The notes: generated by a model from the letters alone, not told the origin. A stretch of DNA of 33,805 bases from CAYRVF01 sp964427535 (GCA_964427535.1 CAYRVF010000054.1:1-33805); one strand, 5' to 3'. Numbered from the stretch's first letter, positions 23,461-31,756 are shown. Translations and numbers: made by a program.

Positions 23461-24486
23461 CTAGTGATCTCGCGAGAGAAAAATATCGGCGAGTGCGCGT
23501 AGCCGCTCCCTCGACTCGGAATACTCCAGCGCGTCAAGCTGGCGTTTTGCCCGCGCGGTATATCGATATGCTAGGCTGCGTGCGCGGTCCAGCGAGCGAG
23601 TCGTGTTCAGCAGATGCGTCAGGCGCATGCGCGCATCTGGCCGATTGCCAGCCTCGCCATGATACAGATCTTCAATCTCATGGCGCATGTCCGCGTCGCC
23701 GTTGCGCATCGCATAGATGACGGGCAGCGTGACGCGCCGGTTGCGTACGTCGCTCGTCAAGGACTTGCCGACCAGGCTCTCGGCACCACTGAACGAGAGC
23801 ACATCGTCGACGATCTGAAACGCCATTCCGATGTTATGGCCAAAGTGTCCGAGGGCGGTGACAGCCTCGTCTGGCGCGCCCCCCAGTCGCGCACCGATAC
23901 GCGCCGCGGCGCGGCACACCGACGCGGTCTTCATGCGAATCATGTCGAGATACGTATGCTCGGTAGTCGAAAGATCGCCAATGAGGGACGCCTCGAGCGC
24001 CTGCCCCTGACACATCTCGATGCACGTCACGGCGAGCGTGCGAACGGCAGCCAGCACTCGTTCAGGACTGACGCCTGCGTCCGAGCACTCGACGTAGCTC
24101 AGGAACGTGTGAAAGATCAGGAGGTCGCCTGTGAGAATCGCCGCCGATTCATCAAACTTGACATGGAGGGTCGCCTTGCCCCTCCGCTCGGTATCACCAT
24201 CGATAATATCGTCGTGAATCAAACTTGCAATGTGACCATACTCGGTTCCGACCGCGGCCGGAAACACCACCTCCGGATCGCCGCCCGCCGCACGGCAGGC
24301 ATCGAGCATCAACAGCGGTCGCAACAATTTGCCTGGAGCTGTGAGAACATGCTCAGTTGTCTCCGCGAGAAATCCTCCTCTCCCACCCAGTGTCTCATGC
24401 ATATGCTGCACGAGATAGTCCGCGATCTTGGTGCGCTCATCCACAAGCGCCGCGAAGGTGATAGCATCCTCACGAGCTGTGACCAT
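23461..24486 (-). CDS. Polyprenyl (E-isoprenyl) diphosphate synthase
   Basis: I start at ATG 24486 because GGAG stands six bases upstream; the GTG at 24549 lacks a site. The 341-residue protein carries LTAPGKLLRPLL, the first Asp-rich motif HDDIIDGDTERRG (Asp92, Asp93, Asp96), GDLLIFHTF, MKTASVCRAA and the second motif QIVDDVLSF (Asp227, Asp228). In the second motif the usual fifth Asp is Ser231. The enzyme condenses isopentenyl diphosphate with allylic diphosphates. Chain length cannot be read with certainty: the residues before the first motif (GTEYGHIASLIHDD) do not include the bulky aromatic pair of short-chain enzymes, compatible with C20 or longer. It is first gene of the prenyl-lipid operon; the cyclase starts 30 bp on. 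No clear promoter was seen upstream. Confidence 0.87.
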   Translation of the reverse strand: MVTAREDAITFAALVDERTKIADYLVQHMHETLGGRGGFLAETTEHVLTAPGKLLRPLLMLDACRAAGGDPEVVFPAAVGTEYGHIASLIHDDIIDGDTERRGKATLHVKFDESAAILTGDLLIFHTFLSYVECSDAGVSPERVLAAVRTLAVTCIEMCQGQALEASLIGDLSTTEHTYLDMIRMKTASVCRAAARIGARLGGAPDEAVTALGHFGHNIGMAFQIVDDVLSFSGAESLVGKSLTSDVRNRRVTLPVIYAMRNGDADMRHEIEDLYHGEAGNRPDARMRLTHLLNTTRSLDRARSLAYRYTARAKRQLDALEYSESRERLRALADIFLSRDH

Positions 24487-24642
24487 ACATTTCTCCATCG
24501 TGGAGACTAGCGCGAAGACCTCTTTCCAGGGGTAGGACAACGCGTTCACTGTCCGTATGCACCTCGAAAACGTAGCAAATTATGTACCGTCAAGCAGGCG
24601 CACTCGCGCCGAGCAATCGTGCGTCAATTCCCGCATTTTCCG

Positions 24643-24671
24643 TGGACTACTTCACTGCTCGCTGGTATCAT
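24643..24671 (+). promoter_or_regulatory. Promoter of selA
   Basis: TGGACT (24643-24648) and TATCAT (24666-24671) are 17 bases apart, and the -10 box is preceded by TGG, an extended -10. The start codon at 24772 is about 100 bases downstream. A second possible pair, TTGTAT and TATATG, would overlap the start codon and is less likely. Confidence 0.45.
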
Positions 24672-24771
24672 CGATGCGACCTACAACTGTGCTATGCTTC
24701 GATGAGACCCAGTATCGGCGCGGGCCACGCACCCGTGCGTCACACTTGTATTTGCACGTAGTAACGGCTAT

Positions 24772-26289
24772 ATGAAAGACGCATCACCCCAACCGTCTCA
24801 GGCAACCGATGACGCTGCGAGCATTCGCGCCCGATTGCGCTTGTTGCCCGCTGTCGACGCGCTCGCCCAGCAGGTCGGGCCCTCTCTCAGGGCGGACGGT
24901 CTCGACTCCGTTACGCACGAGACGCTGATCGCCGCCGTTCGCGCGGCACTTGATGAGGCGCGTGAACGCATCCTCGCGGGCGACACCTCCGTGGATGCTC
25001 AGGTGCTCGCCGGTGCTGTCCGCGAGCACCTCGAACGGCGTGCCCAGCCGAAACTGCGCCCAGTGATCAACGCAACGGGAGTGATCGTCAACACCAACCT
25101 TGGACGCGCTCCATTAGGTCAGGCTGCTCTCGATGCCATCGTCGCCGTCGCGCGCGACTACAGTAATCTGGAGTACGATCTGGACGCGGGAACACGTGGC
25201 TCACGGCACGAACACGTTCGGTACCTGCTCCGCGAGGTGACGGGCGCGGAAGATGCGCTCGTCGTCAACAACAACGCCGCCGCGGTTTTCGTGGTGCTGT
25301 CGGCCCTCGCATCGGGCCGCGAGGTCGTTCTCTCGCGCGGCGAGCTGGTGGAGATCGGCGGCGGCTTCCGCATCCCTGACGTCCTGCGGCAGAGCGGCGC
25401 AACCCTGGTCGAGGTCGGGACGACCAACCGCACGCGCGCCGCAGATTTCGCCGCTGCGTTGAGCGAGCGCACCGCTCTGCTCTTGAGCGTTCACCCGAGC
25501 AACTTCCGCATCGTCGGATTCACCGAGAGTCCGGCGCTCCGCGAGCTGGCCACGCTCGCTCGGGAACACGGCGTGCCGCTCGTGCATGACGTTGGCAGTG
25601 GCAGTGTCGAAGACACCGCTCCCTACGGCCTCGCCCACGAGCCGACACCGCAGGAGAGCCTCGCGGCGGGCGCGGATATCGTCTGTTTCTCTGGCGACAA
25701 GCTGTTCGGCGGACCACAAGCAGGCATTATCGTGGGATGCCGCGCGCTGCTCGCCCAGATCGAGCGCCATCCATTGATGCGAGCCGTCCGCATCGACAAA
25801 CTCACCCTCGCCGCGCTCGAAGCCACGCTGCGAGTTCACCGCGACGGCCGCGCCACTGACGACATCCCTGTCAGGCAACTGATCGCCCTGCCGCTGGATG
25901 TCATTCGGGAGCGCGCCGAACGCTGGTCGGCCACACTTCGCGGATGGGGAATCGCGGCGGCAACGGAGGACGGGCACTCGACCGTTGGAGGCGGGTCGCT
26001 GCCAGGTGAGACACTTCCGACGGTACTCTGTTCGATTTCACTCGCTCGCTCGCCATCCTCACCCGCGGCGAGTGAAGGGCCGCAGCGAGAGGTTGGCGAG
26101 ATAGCTGCCCGGCTCCGCAGAGGAGATCCACCTGTTGTCGCGCGCGTCTCGCGGGACGCCCTACTCCTCGACCCGCGCACAGTCTTCCCGCGCCAGGATG
26201 CCGCTCTGCTGGACGCGCTTCGCCGGGCGCTCATTGAGCCAGACCCCATAGACAGCCAATTACGGAGTGAATCGGCCGGCTCGCGGTAA
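24772..26289 (+). CDS. selA: L-seryl-tRNA(Sec) selenium transferase SelA
   Basis: The 505-residue protein is slightly longer than typical SelA (about 460). The N-terminal tRNA-binding part has RLRLLPAVDALAQQ, a standard SelA start, then RPVINATGVIVNTNLGRAPLG. The PLP domain has NNNAAAVFVVLSAL, HPSNFRIVGFTE, DVGSGS and CFSGDKLFGGPQAG, in which Lys310 is the expected PLP lysine. The C-terminal domain is present. SelA converts Ser-tRNA(Sec) to Sec-tRNA(Sec) using selenophosphate. selB usually follows selA, but here the next gene is on the other strand, and neither selB, selD nor tRNA(Sec) is in the window. The ATG lacks a good ribosome site, and a promoter lies 100 bases upstream. Confidence 0.92.
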   Translation: MKDASPQPSQATDDAASIRARLRLLPAVDALAQQVGPSLRADGLDSVTHETLIAAVRAALDEARERILAGDTSVDAQVLAGAVREHLERRAQPKLRPVINATGVIVNTNLGRAPLGQAALDAIVAVARDYSNLEYDLDAGTRGSRHEHVRYLLREVTGAEDALVVNNNAAAVFVVLSALASGREVVLSRGELVEIGGGFRIPDVLRQSGATLVEVGTTNRTRAADFAAALSERTALLLSVHPSNFRIVGFTESPALRELATLAREHGVPLVHDVGSGSVEDTAPYGLAHEPTPQESLAAGADIVCFSGDKLFGGPQAGIIVGCRALLAQIERHPLMRAVRIDKLTLAALEATLRVHRDGRATDDIPVRQLIALPLDVIRERAERWSATLRGWGIAAATEDGHSTVGGGSLPGETLPTVLCSISLARSPSSPAASEGPQREVGEIAARLRRGDPPVVARVSRDALLLDPRTVFPRQDAALLDALRRALIEPDPIDSQLRSESAGSR

Positions 26290-26299
26290 CGTGCCGCCG

Positions 26300-26806
26300 C
26301 TAGAGCTCACCATCTAGCGCATTCGTCAGCCGCAGCACGATGCGACAGAACCGGAGAACCGCCGCCGCCGAGGTCAGGTTCCACTCGCGTCCCTGGTCTC
26401 CGTCGTCGGCGCGTGCCGCACCGCTCCGCGCCGACCCGTCCGGCGGCCGCGTCAGCGCCTGCAACACGAAGAGCACATCGTCGCGCATCGCTTGATTGAG
26501 CCTGCCAGCCTGGACGAGCGCCATCACGCGCCAGACGGTCGCATCGATCTCACTGCGGATCGCGCTGACCTCTTCGCCGTCGGGAGCCAGGGGCGAGGTG
26601 TCAGGCGCCCTCTCTAGCTCACTGCCTGGCAGCCAGAGGAGTGATGGCGCATCTGCCTGCTCGGCGAGGTCCGAGCCTTCGCTGAGCGCTTGCAGTTCTT
26701 TCGTCGTCGGTCCTTCGTCACTCTCGGCCAGCGGCTCCGAATCGTCGTCATACGCGACGTTGAGCGACGCAAGCAAGGTATCGAGTTGCTCCTGCCACTC
26801 CGACAT
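26300..26806 (-). CDS. Acidic protein of unknown function, divergent from the ParA gene
   Basis: The start is ATG 26806, directly behind GAGGAGGG. A longer frame from 26884 is excluded because the promoter lies over its first codons. The 168-residue protein is strongly acidic in its first two thirds (DDDSEPLAESDEG, EGSDLAEQAD), probably disordered, and ends in a more hydrophobic helical part (IDATVWRVMALVQAGRLNQA, then LTSAAAVLRFCRIVLRL). The middle helix pattern suggests a protein-interaction domain. The family is not recognised. It ends 10 bp from selA (convergent) and is divergently transcribed with the ParA-type ATPase, so it might be that ATPase's partner or regulator; this is inference. 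Confidence 0.65.
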   Translation of the reverse strand: MSEWQEQLDTLLASLNVAYDDDSEPLAESDEGPTTKELQALSEGSDLAEQADAPSLLWLPGSELERAPDTSPLAPDGEEVSAIRSEIDATVWRVMALVQAGRLNQAMRDDVLFVLQALTRPPDGSARSGAARADDGDQGREWNLTSAAAVLRFCRIVLRLTNALDGEL

Positions 26807-26874
26807 GTGGCCCTCCTCGCCGCGCGGCGCTTCCAAAAGTCGCTGATGTGCCCTCGCTCTCGTGAGGCTGCGCC

Positions 26875-26903
26875 ATTCTAACATAGGCCCCTGGCGGTGT
26901 CGA
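26875..26903 (-). promoter_or_regulatory. Strong promoter of the acidic protein gene
   Basis: On the minus strand TCGACA (26903-26898) and TAGAAT (26880-26875) are 17 bases apart, each five of six consensus, and the -10 has an upstream TG. The ATG at 26806 lies about 70 bases downstream. This fixes the start codon choice. Confidence 0.6.
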
Positions 26904-26908
26904 GGTAT

Positions 26909-26938
26909 CTGTTTGAGTCAGGTTACCGAGGCAAACAG
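26909..26938. promoter_or_regulatory. Inverted repeat between divergent promoters
   Basis: CTGTTTG (26909-26915) and CAAACAG (26932-26938) form a perfect 7-bp inverted repeat with a 16-base spacer holding the small palindrome GGTTACC. It lies between the back-to-back promoters of the acidic protein and the ParA-type ATPase and could be an operator controlling both. Confidence 0.35.
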
Positions 26939-27001
26939 GCTATGTATGCTCCAGGACTCCCCAAGTGCCGACATGACCCTGACCCCTCGCCATTACGTCT
27001 C

Positions 27002-27031
27002 TTGACAACCCAAGTGGTCGATTGCCATACT
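27002..27031 (+). promoter_or_regulatory. Promoter of the ParA-type ATPase gene
   Basis: A perfect TTGACA (27002-27007) is followed after 18 bases by CATACT (27026-27031), which has an upstream TGC, an extended -10. The start codon at 27097 is about 65 bases downstream. Confidence 0.6.
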
Positions 27032-27096
27032 AGCCCTGCCGCACGGAATGCAACGTTAGGGGCTGAGTGAGGAGCAGAAGGGGCAGGACGCGACGA

Positions 27097-28071
27097 ATGA
27101 GCAGGGTCTACGGAATCGCGACTCGTAAAGGCGGCCAGGGCAAGTCCACCACGGTCGCGACGCTGGCCAGGCTCTGCGCCCTTGCCGGCGCGCGCGTACT
27201 GGTGGTCGATCTCGCCCAACCAGGCACGTGCTCCGCTTCTCTACGTGACATCTGGCCAACCACGGAACACGGGTCATTCTCTGGCGTGCTCCTGGGACTG
27301 CGAAACACACCCGCGAGCGCCCTGCCAGCGCCATCCGACGTCGCGGAAGCGCTCAGCGCGACCGAGTTGCCCGTGCACCTCACCGCCCAGCCTAGCTGGT
27401 CTGGCGGCCGCGTGTGGGTGCTCCCGTGGGATGAGCTGCTGGCGGACGCGGCGGCCTTTCTCCATTCTGAGCTCGTCTTGTCTGGGGTCCTGCACTGCCT
27501 CGCTCAAGACTTCGACGTCGCCTTGATCGACTTCCCTGCCGAGGGAGGCCCGCTGCTCACCAACGCGCTCGCCGCGACACAGCGCGTCATCATCCCCCTC
27601 GTCGCCGAGACACCTGCTCTCGAAGGGTTGGAGTCGATGCTGCGCCTCATGGCACGCGCCCGAGAGTCGGGATACGACATTTCGCTCGCGGGCATTCTGC
27701 TGACGCAGTGCGACCCGAAGAATAAGCGCGCCGCCGAGATCGTGCAGACACTGATGCACGCCGACGATGTGGAGGGTGAGCCGCTCGGTCGCAAGCTCTA
27801 CCCCTTCGCCGTGCGGGCGTGCGAATTCTATGAGCAGGCGTTCCGCTACGGCCAGCCAGTGTGGGACCGCTCCTCTATTCCAGCGCACTGGGCACCCTAT
27901 GTGCTGCTCGCGGAACGCATTCTCCGTGATGCCGGGCTACCGATCTCGGCAGACGCCCGCAAAGACGCTGCGATACTGCCGCCCGATACGCCAATTCTCG
28001 ATGTCTCGGCACTCATCCTCGACAACGCCGACGTCCGCCTCGAAGATTTCGAGCTGGCCCACGGAGCGTAG
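27097..28071 (+). CDS. Orphan ParA/MinD-type ATPase
   Basis: ATG 27097 has AGGA nine bases upstream, giving 324 residues. The deviant Walker A motif is RKGGQGKSTT (signature Lys11, Lys16). VVDLAQPG stands at the Walker A' position, and LIDFPAEGG at Walker B/switch II, where classical ParA has DxPP. The C-terminal part (KNKRAAEIVQTL, LYPFAVRACEFYEQAFRYGQPVW) is that of plasmid-type ParA proteins. Such ATPases position DNA or protein cargo over the nucleoid or membrane. No parB-like gene or clustered parS-like repeats were seen. The divergent acidic gene is the only candidate partner. It may be a chromosomal cargo-positioning ATPase or a plasmid relic. Confidence 0.82.
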   Translation: MSRVYGIATRKGGQGKSTTVATLARLCALAGARVLVVDLAQPGTCSASLRDIWPTTEHGSFSGVLLGLRNTPASALPAPSDVAEALSATELPVHLTAQPSWSGGRVWVLPWDELLADAAAFLHSELVLSGVLHCLAQDFDVALIDFPAEGGPLLTNALAATQRVIIPLVAETPALEGLESMLRLMARARESGYDISLAGILLTQCDPKNKRAAEIVQTLMHADDVEGEPLGRKLYPFAVRACEFYEQAFRYGQPVWDRSSIPAHWAPYVLLAERILRDAGLPISADARKDAAILPPDTPILDVSALILDNADVRLEDFELAHGA

Positions 28072-28125
28072 TGGACACGGCACGCCCCTAACGGCTTCCA
28101 TCGTGGCCCATGCGGGCTAGAGTAT

Positions 28126-28155
28126 TTGCGGTTGCCGTCTCGCGTCTTCTACACT
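28126..28155 (+). promoter_or_regulatory. Promoter candidate for the Ig-like protein gene
   Basis: TTGCGG (28126-28131) and TACACT (28150-28155) are 18 bases apart, with start 28237 about 80 bases downstream. Confidence 0.4.
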
Positions 28156-28236
28156 GCATCGGAGCGTGCCTGCTGTTTGCGGGGCGCCAGCCATGAACCA
28201 TCGGCCGAGCGGCGATTCAGCGAAGGAGGACGGCAC

Positions 28237-28785
28237 GTGAACTCGCGGCAACCGGCACGTACTCCAGCGCCTGTCTTGCTCGCGGCGCTCCTGCTCGTGC
28301 TCTTCTCCGCCACCGGATTGCTCGCGGGCACGCTCACTCGTGTAGTGGCGGCCGGTCAAGGATTGCGGCCCATCATCATCGTCACCAACAGCGACCACAC
28401 GTCGACAGCGACCGCAACGTCCACTCCCTCGCCGACGCCGACGGTGACATCCATTCCAACACAAACGATCACTGGTCCCTTCACGTTGAGTGAGAGCGTC
28501 ACGCCGAACATCGTCTCACCAGGCGACCGAATGACCGTCAGTGTCGTCGCGAGCGACGGCCAGGGTAACCCCGTCGAAGGGCTTGCGTGCAATATCGGCG
28601 CGCCTCATGGTGGGACAAGCCTCTTCTCCGTGCTTCCGAGCCCAGCCGTCACAAACAACGCCGGAGTAGCGACCTGGACGCTCACGGTCCCAGCCAATAC
28701 TCTGCCGGGAGAGTACGACGTGCGTGTCTATGCCGATGGCACTAGCTACCACGCCGATCAGGTACGTTCAATCAACGTCAAATAA
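28237..28785 (+). CDS. Secreted or membrane-anchored protein with Thr/Pro linker and Ig-like domain
   Basis: GTG 28237 follows AAGGAGG by seven bases, giving 182 residues. Residues about 11-32 are a hydrophobic signal or anchor helix (VLLAALLLVLFSATGLLAG). Residues 55-75 are a Thr/Ser/Pro-rich linker (TATSTPSPTPTVTSIPT). Residues about 85-182 form a beta-rich domain like bacterial Ig folds, with SPGDRMTVSVVASDGQGNPV, NNAGVATWTLTVP and LPGEYDVRVYADG, a pattern seen in invasin-type and big-type Ig domains. One Cys only. It probably sits on the cell surface; ligand unknown. It lies 165 bp after the ParA gene in the same direction with its own promoter candidate. Confidence 0.75.
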   Translation: MNSRQPARTPAPVLLAALLLVLFSATGLLAGTLTRVVAAGQGLRPIIIVTNSDHTSTATATSTPSPTPTVTSIPTQTITGPFTLSESVTPNIVSPGDRMTVSVVASDGQGNPVEGLACNIGAPHGGTSLFSVLPSPAVTNNAGVATWTLTVPANTLPGEYDVRVYADGTSYHADQVRSINVK

Positions 28786-28846
28786 CGCCTGCCCTGGCCC
28801 AACCAGTCACGTCCGGCGGACGCACATCCGCAGTTGTTGCCGCGAG

Positions 28847-28884
28847 CGAGAGGCCAGTACACAACGGCGTGTGCTGGCCTCTCG
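28847..28884. terminator. Long hairpin between convergent genes, probable bidirectional terminator
   Basis: A 16-bp stem (28847-28862 with 28869-28884; one G-T pair) around the loop AACGGC lies between the Ig-like gene (ends 28785) and the convergent glycosidase-like gene (ends 28926). There is no strong T-run on either side, so it may act as a rho-assisted terminator or transcript-end stabiliser. Confidence 0.55.
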
Positions 28885-28925
28885 TATTGCTCGTATACCG
28901 TGTGTCGTATACGTCAGCCGACATC

Positions 28926-31484
28926 TCAGCCCGCGACAACCGTCACCCGCGCGGTGGACCCGCACGACGTCGCCACGATCACCTGGCGACCAGAGTTGCC
29001 GTCGCGCACGCTATACTTCACTGGCGCGCCATTCAGCGTCACGCTCCGCACCGTGGTGCCTGCCGGGAGAGTCACGCCGGCATGCAGCGCGCAGCTCAGT
29101 CGCGACGTCACTGTCGATGTCCAGGTGGTGCCGCTGTGGGTGGCCGCGACGTCAATCGAGCCGGAGCTGATGCGGATCGCGCTGCCCGACACGCTTTGCT
29201 GCCCCGACGGCAGACTGGGCAGCACCTCCAGCAGCCCATCGCCGAGCTGCGGATCAACTCCAAGTTGCTGATGCACCACCGGCCACAGCACACCGTACGT
29301 GCCCCACGCCTGCTCAAGTGACGACCGCTCGTTGAACGGCTGGCTGCTGTTGGCCGCGAAGTCCGGCGAGGGACCAATCTCCGGCATCATCCCCGGCTGT
29401 TCCTCACCGGAGCCAAGCTGGAGCTGCGCGAGTGCGTCGGTATATCGCTGCTGGTCGCTCGGCCCGAGCAGGCCATAGTTCCCCAGCGCGACGGCCATCA
29501 CGCCGGTGTTGAGGGTGTACGCCTGCTGGTTCTTGCCCTGATAGGTACCAGGGTCACATCCCGGCCCGCCCTCGACGTACATGCCATATTGCCCCGAGTA
29601 GCACGACGACTCACGTAACGCGAGCGCTTGCCGGGCATCCGATGCTGGCGCGAGTCCCGGCTGCTGCATGCCGTTCTGGTACAGCTCGGCTTCCATTGGC
29701 GTGACACCCGTCCACCAGCGCTGCATCAATAGCGAATTGCTCGGATCACTCAACGAGTCGGCATACTGCGGAATGTTCGGCAGCCACCAGGCCCCCTGGA
29801 AGGCACGCTCCATCGTCGCGGCGTGATTCAGCGCCCAGTGCTCGGTTGCGCTGTCGTGCTTGCTCGCCGCCATATCCGCGAGATCGAGCAGCCCGCGAAT
29901 CGTATACACGGCGACGTCGACCGGCTCAGCACCCAGCACGCTCGACTCGACGTTGCCGGACCCATCCGGCCAGACATCATCATCTGTGCTGGCGAGATTG
30001 ACCAGATACTGCATGTTGCGTACGGTGAAATCATAGAGATCGTCGCGGAAGCGCGAGTCACCCGTCCAGCGCCAGACCATCGCGACCGCCGTGGGGAACT
30101 TCGCGGTCTCGTCGATGTCACCCTTATCGTTGTTCAATCCATAGTATACGGAGCCGTCCGTTACGGTCTCATGTACGACCTTGCCGGAGTGGTTGTTGGC
30201 GATATCGCTGACCGCTGCCAGCGAGCGCAGCCCGTCTTCCGCCGTCGTGAACTGACCGGCCGCGAGCAGCGCGTACATGGTGTATTCCTGGTCGGTTGCG
30301 AACATCCAGGGATAGTCCGGGAAGCCCGCGCCCTCGAACCGGATGCTCGGCAGCGTCCCCGCTGGCGCGGGATATTGCGTGCCCTGTTGCGTCAGGCGCA
30401 CTTGAACGTTGTTCGCCTGCTGTGTCAGATCGGCGAGATTTTGTTTGCTCCAGGTGACTGCCGATGCGAGCGCCGGGTCAGCGGGCAGCGACACCTGCGT
30501 CTGACTGTCGAGCGCCTGCCGGCTGGCGATCTTGGCCTGCAACTCACTCGCGGGATTCGCGCTGGCTGTCTGGTACTCGGCTTGCGCGGCCGAGAGCCCC
30601 TGATCAGAGCCGGCCACCGTGAACCATATCGTCTGGCTCGTCTTCGCGTGCAGTTGCAGCGAATAGGTCAGCTCGCCGCCCGCACCCTTGCCGTACGCCG
30701 TATCGTCACACTTGAACTGGTCAGGACCCGGAGACGCCGGGCAGACCACCGGCGGGTCTTGTGGCCCACGATACGCGCTGCCGGTCACGCCCGACGTGGG
30801 CGTCAGACCGGTCGCACCGACGATGGCGGCCCAATCATGCGACATGGCATTCGCGACCGGCGGTGTTCCCGTCTCGCGGAAGACGAGCTGGCTCCCGTTG
30901 AATGTCGCGGTATCCGGTAGGTTGAATTGCTCCTGATTAGGCGTCGTGAAGCCCCACGGATAGGCGCTCATGAGCTCTGAGTGCGCGTCCACCATCAGCG
31001 TGAAGGGCGCGGAGTTCGATGTGGTGAGCGTCAGCCCAAACTCGACTGCTTGCCGTCCGTCGGGCACGAAGTCGGTACGGCTGAGTTGTATCCCGCTTGT
31101 CGTCGGCAGCGCCATCTGCGCGTAGCCAAATCCGGTCGTAAAAGTGGTGGCGGGACCGATCCACTGACCATTGATGCCGAACCAGATGCCGTCCAGCAAC
31201 TTGATCGGGGGTGTCCAGATGCCACCCATCTCACCTCGGGTGTGAAAGCCCATCGCGGGATAGCGCCCATCCTCGCTCCCGAGGTCAAATGCGCGATCGC
31301 CGGCGGCGACATACCGCCGGTTGGCAAGCTGACTCGATACCGAGAGCGTCGGCGTCTGACTGGCAGCCATCGACGTGACATGCGCTGAAGCTGCCGAGAC
31401 TGGCCCCATCTCAAATACGACACTAGCGAACAGCACCATCACAGTCAACGCGGGGTACATGCCTGCCATGCGGAGTCTCGCCAT
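28926..31484 (-). CDS. Large secreted six-hairpin glycosidase-like protein
   Basis: ATG 31484 has GGGAG eight bases upstream; the ATG at 31499 is too close to its AAGGA. The 852-residue product has a signal peptide (MARLRM, then a hydrophobic stretch ending near VSAASA). The N-terminal third is a beta-sandwich domain (GGIWTPPIKLLDGIWFGING, DFVPDGRQAVEFGLTL). The middle part has the repeated helix pairs of an (alpha/alpha)6 barrel, as in GH15/GH63/GH116-type glycosidases: PDYPWMFATDQEYTMYALLA, DETAKFPTAVAMVWRWTGD and DDDVWPDGSGNVESS. Acidic residues there could be the catalytic pair, but I cannot assign them. The last 130 residues are a further beta domain. A glucosidase or other exo-glycosidase acting outside the cell is likely; the substrate is unknown. 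Confidence 0.72.
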   Translation of the reverse strand: MARLRMAGMYPALTVMVLFASVVFEMGPVSAASAHVTSMAASQTPTLSVSSQLANRRYVAAGDRAFDLGSEDGRYPAMGFHTRGEMGGIWTPPIKLLDGIWFGINGQWIGPATTFTTGFGYAQMALPTTSGIQLSRTDFVPDGRQAVEFGLTLTTSNSAPFTLMVDAHSELMSAYPWGFTTPNQEQFNLPDTATFNGSQLVFRETGTPPVANAMSHDWAAIVGATGLTPTSGVTGSAYRGPQDPPVVCPASPGPDQFKCDDTAYGKGAGGELTYSLQLHAKTSQTIWFTVAGSDQGLSAAQAEYQTASANPASELQAKIASRQALDSQTQVSLPADPALASAVTWSKQNLADLTQQANNVQVRLTQQGTQYPAPAGTLPSIRFEGAGFPDYPWMFATDQEYTMYALLAAGQFTTAEDGLRSLAAVSDIANNHSGKVVHETVTDGSVYYGLNNDKGDIDETAKFPTAVAMVWRWTGDSRFRDDLYDFTVRNMQYLVNLASTDDDVWPDGSGNVESSVLGAEPVDVAVYTIRGLLDLADMAASKHDSATEHWALNHAATMERAFQGAWWLPNIPQYADSLSDPSNSLLMQRWWTGVTPMEAELYQNGMQQPGLAPASDARQALALRESSCYSGQYGMYVEGGPGCDPGTYQGKNQQAYTLNTGVMAVALGNYGLLGPSDQQRYTDALAQLQLGSGEEQPGMMPEIGPSPDFAANSSQPFNERSSLEQAWGTYGVLWPVVHQQLGVDPQLGDGLLEVLPSLPSGQQSVSGSAIRISSGSIDVAATHSGTTWTSTVTSRLSCALHAGVTLPAGTTVRSVTLNGAPVKYSVRDGNSGRQVIVATSCGSTARVTVVAG

Positions 31485-31700
31485 TGAGCTGTCTCCCATT
31501 CCTTAGAGCGCCTCAATCACTGCGAGCGAGCCACGCAGGGGTCGCGACGTGACGCAGTCACGACATCGTGACCCTGGATGCTTGGCTCGATGCTAGCATG
31601 CGCCGTGCCGATGGCAGTACCACATGGGGAGGAGTCATTCCGCGAGAGAAGGAGGAAATCGGGGGTCGTACGCGGACAACTGTGCTATATGAAGAGGCGA

Positions 31701-31740
31701 GACAGGTCATGTCCGGTCGTCTGCTCGAACGTGACCTGTC
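31701..31740 (-). terminator. Hairpin after the XdhC gene
   Basis: GACAGGTCA (31701-31709) and TGACCTGTC (31732-31740) form a perfect 9-bp stem 17-56 bases after the XdhC stop codon on the minus strand, followed by pyrimidine-rich sequence but no long T-run. Likely end of the cox transcript. The rest of 31485-31756 shows no convincing gene. Confidence 0.4.
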
Positions 31741-31756
31741 ATACCCTTCAACGTGT

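Noticed and set aside
24588..24593. TTGACG on the minus strand as -35 box for the prenyl-lipid operon
   Set aside because: No acceptable -10 box lies 16-18 bases downstream, so the operon promoter remains unassigned.
26807..26884. Longer start for the acidic protein
   Set aside because: A near-consensus promoter (-10 at 26880-26875) lies over these codons, so transcription begins downstream of them.
28847..28884. Long hairpin considered as a CRISPR repeat or an attachment site
   Set aside because: It is present once, lies between convergent gene ends, and no integrase or repeated units are nearby.
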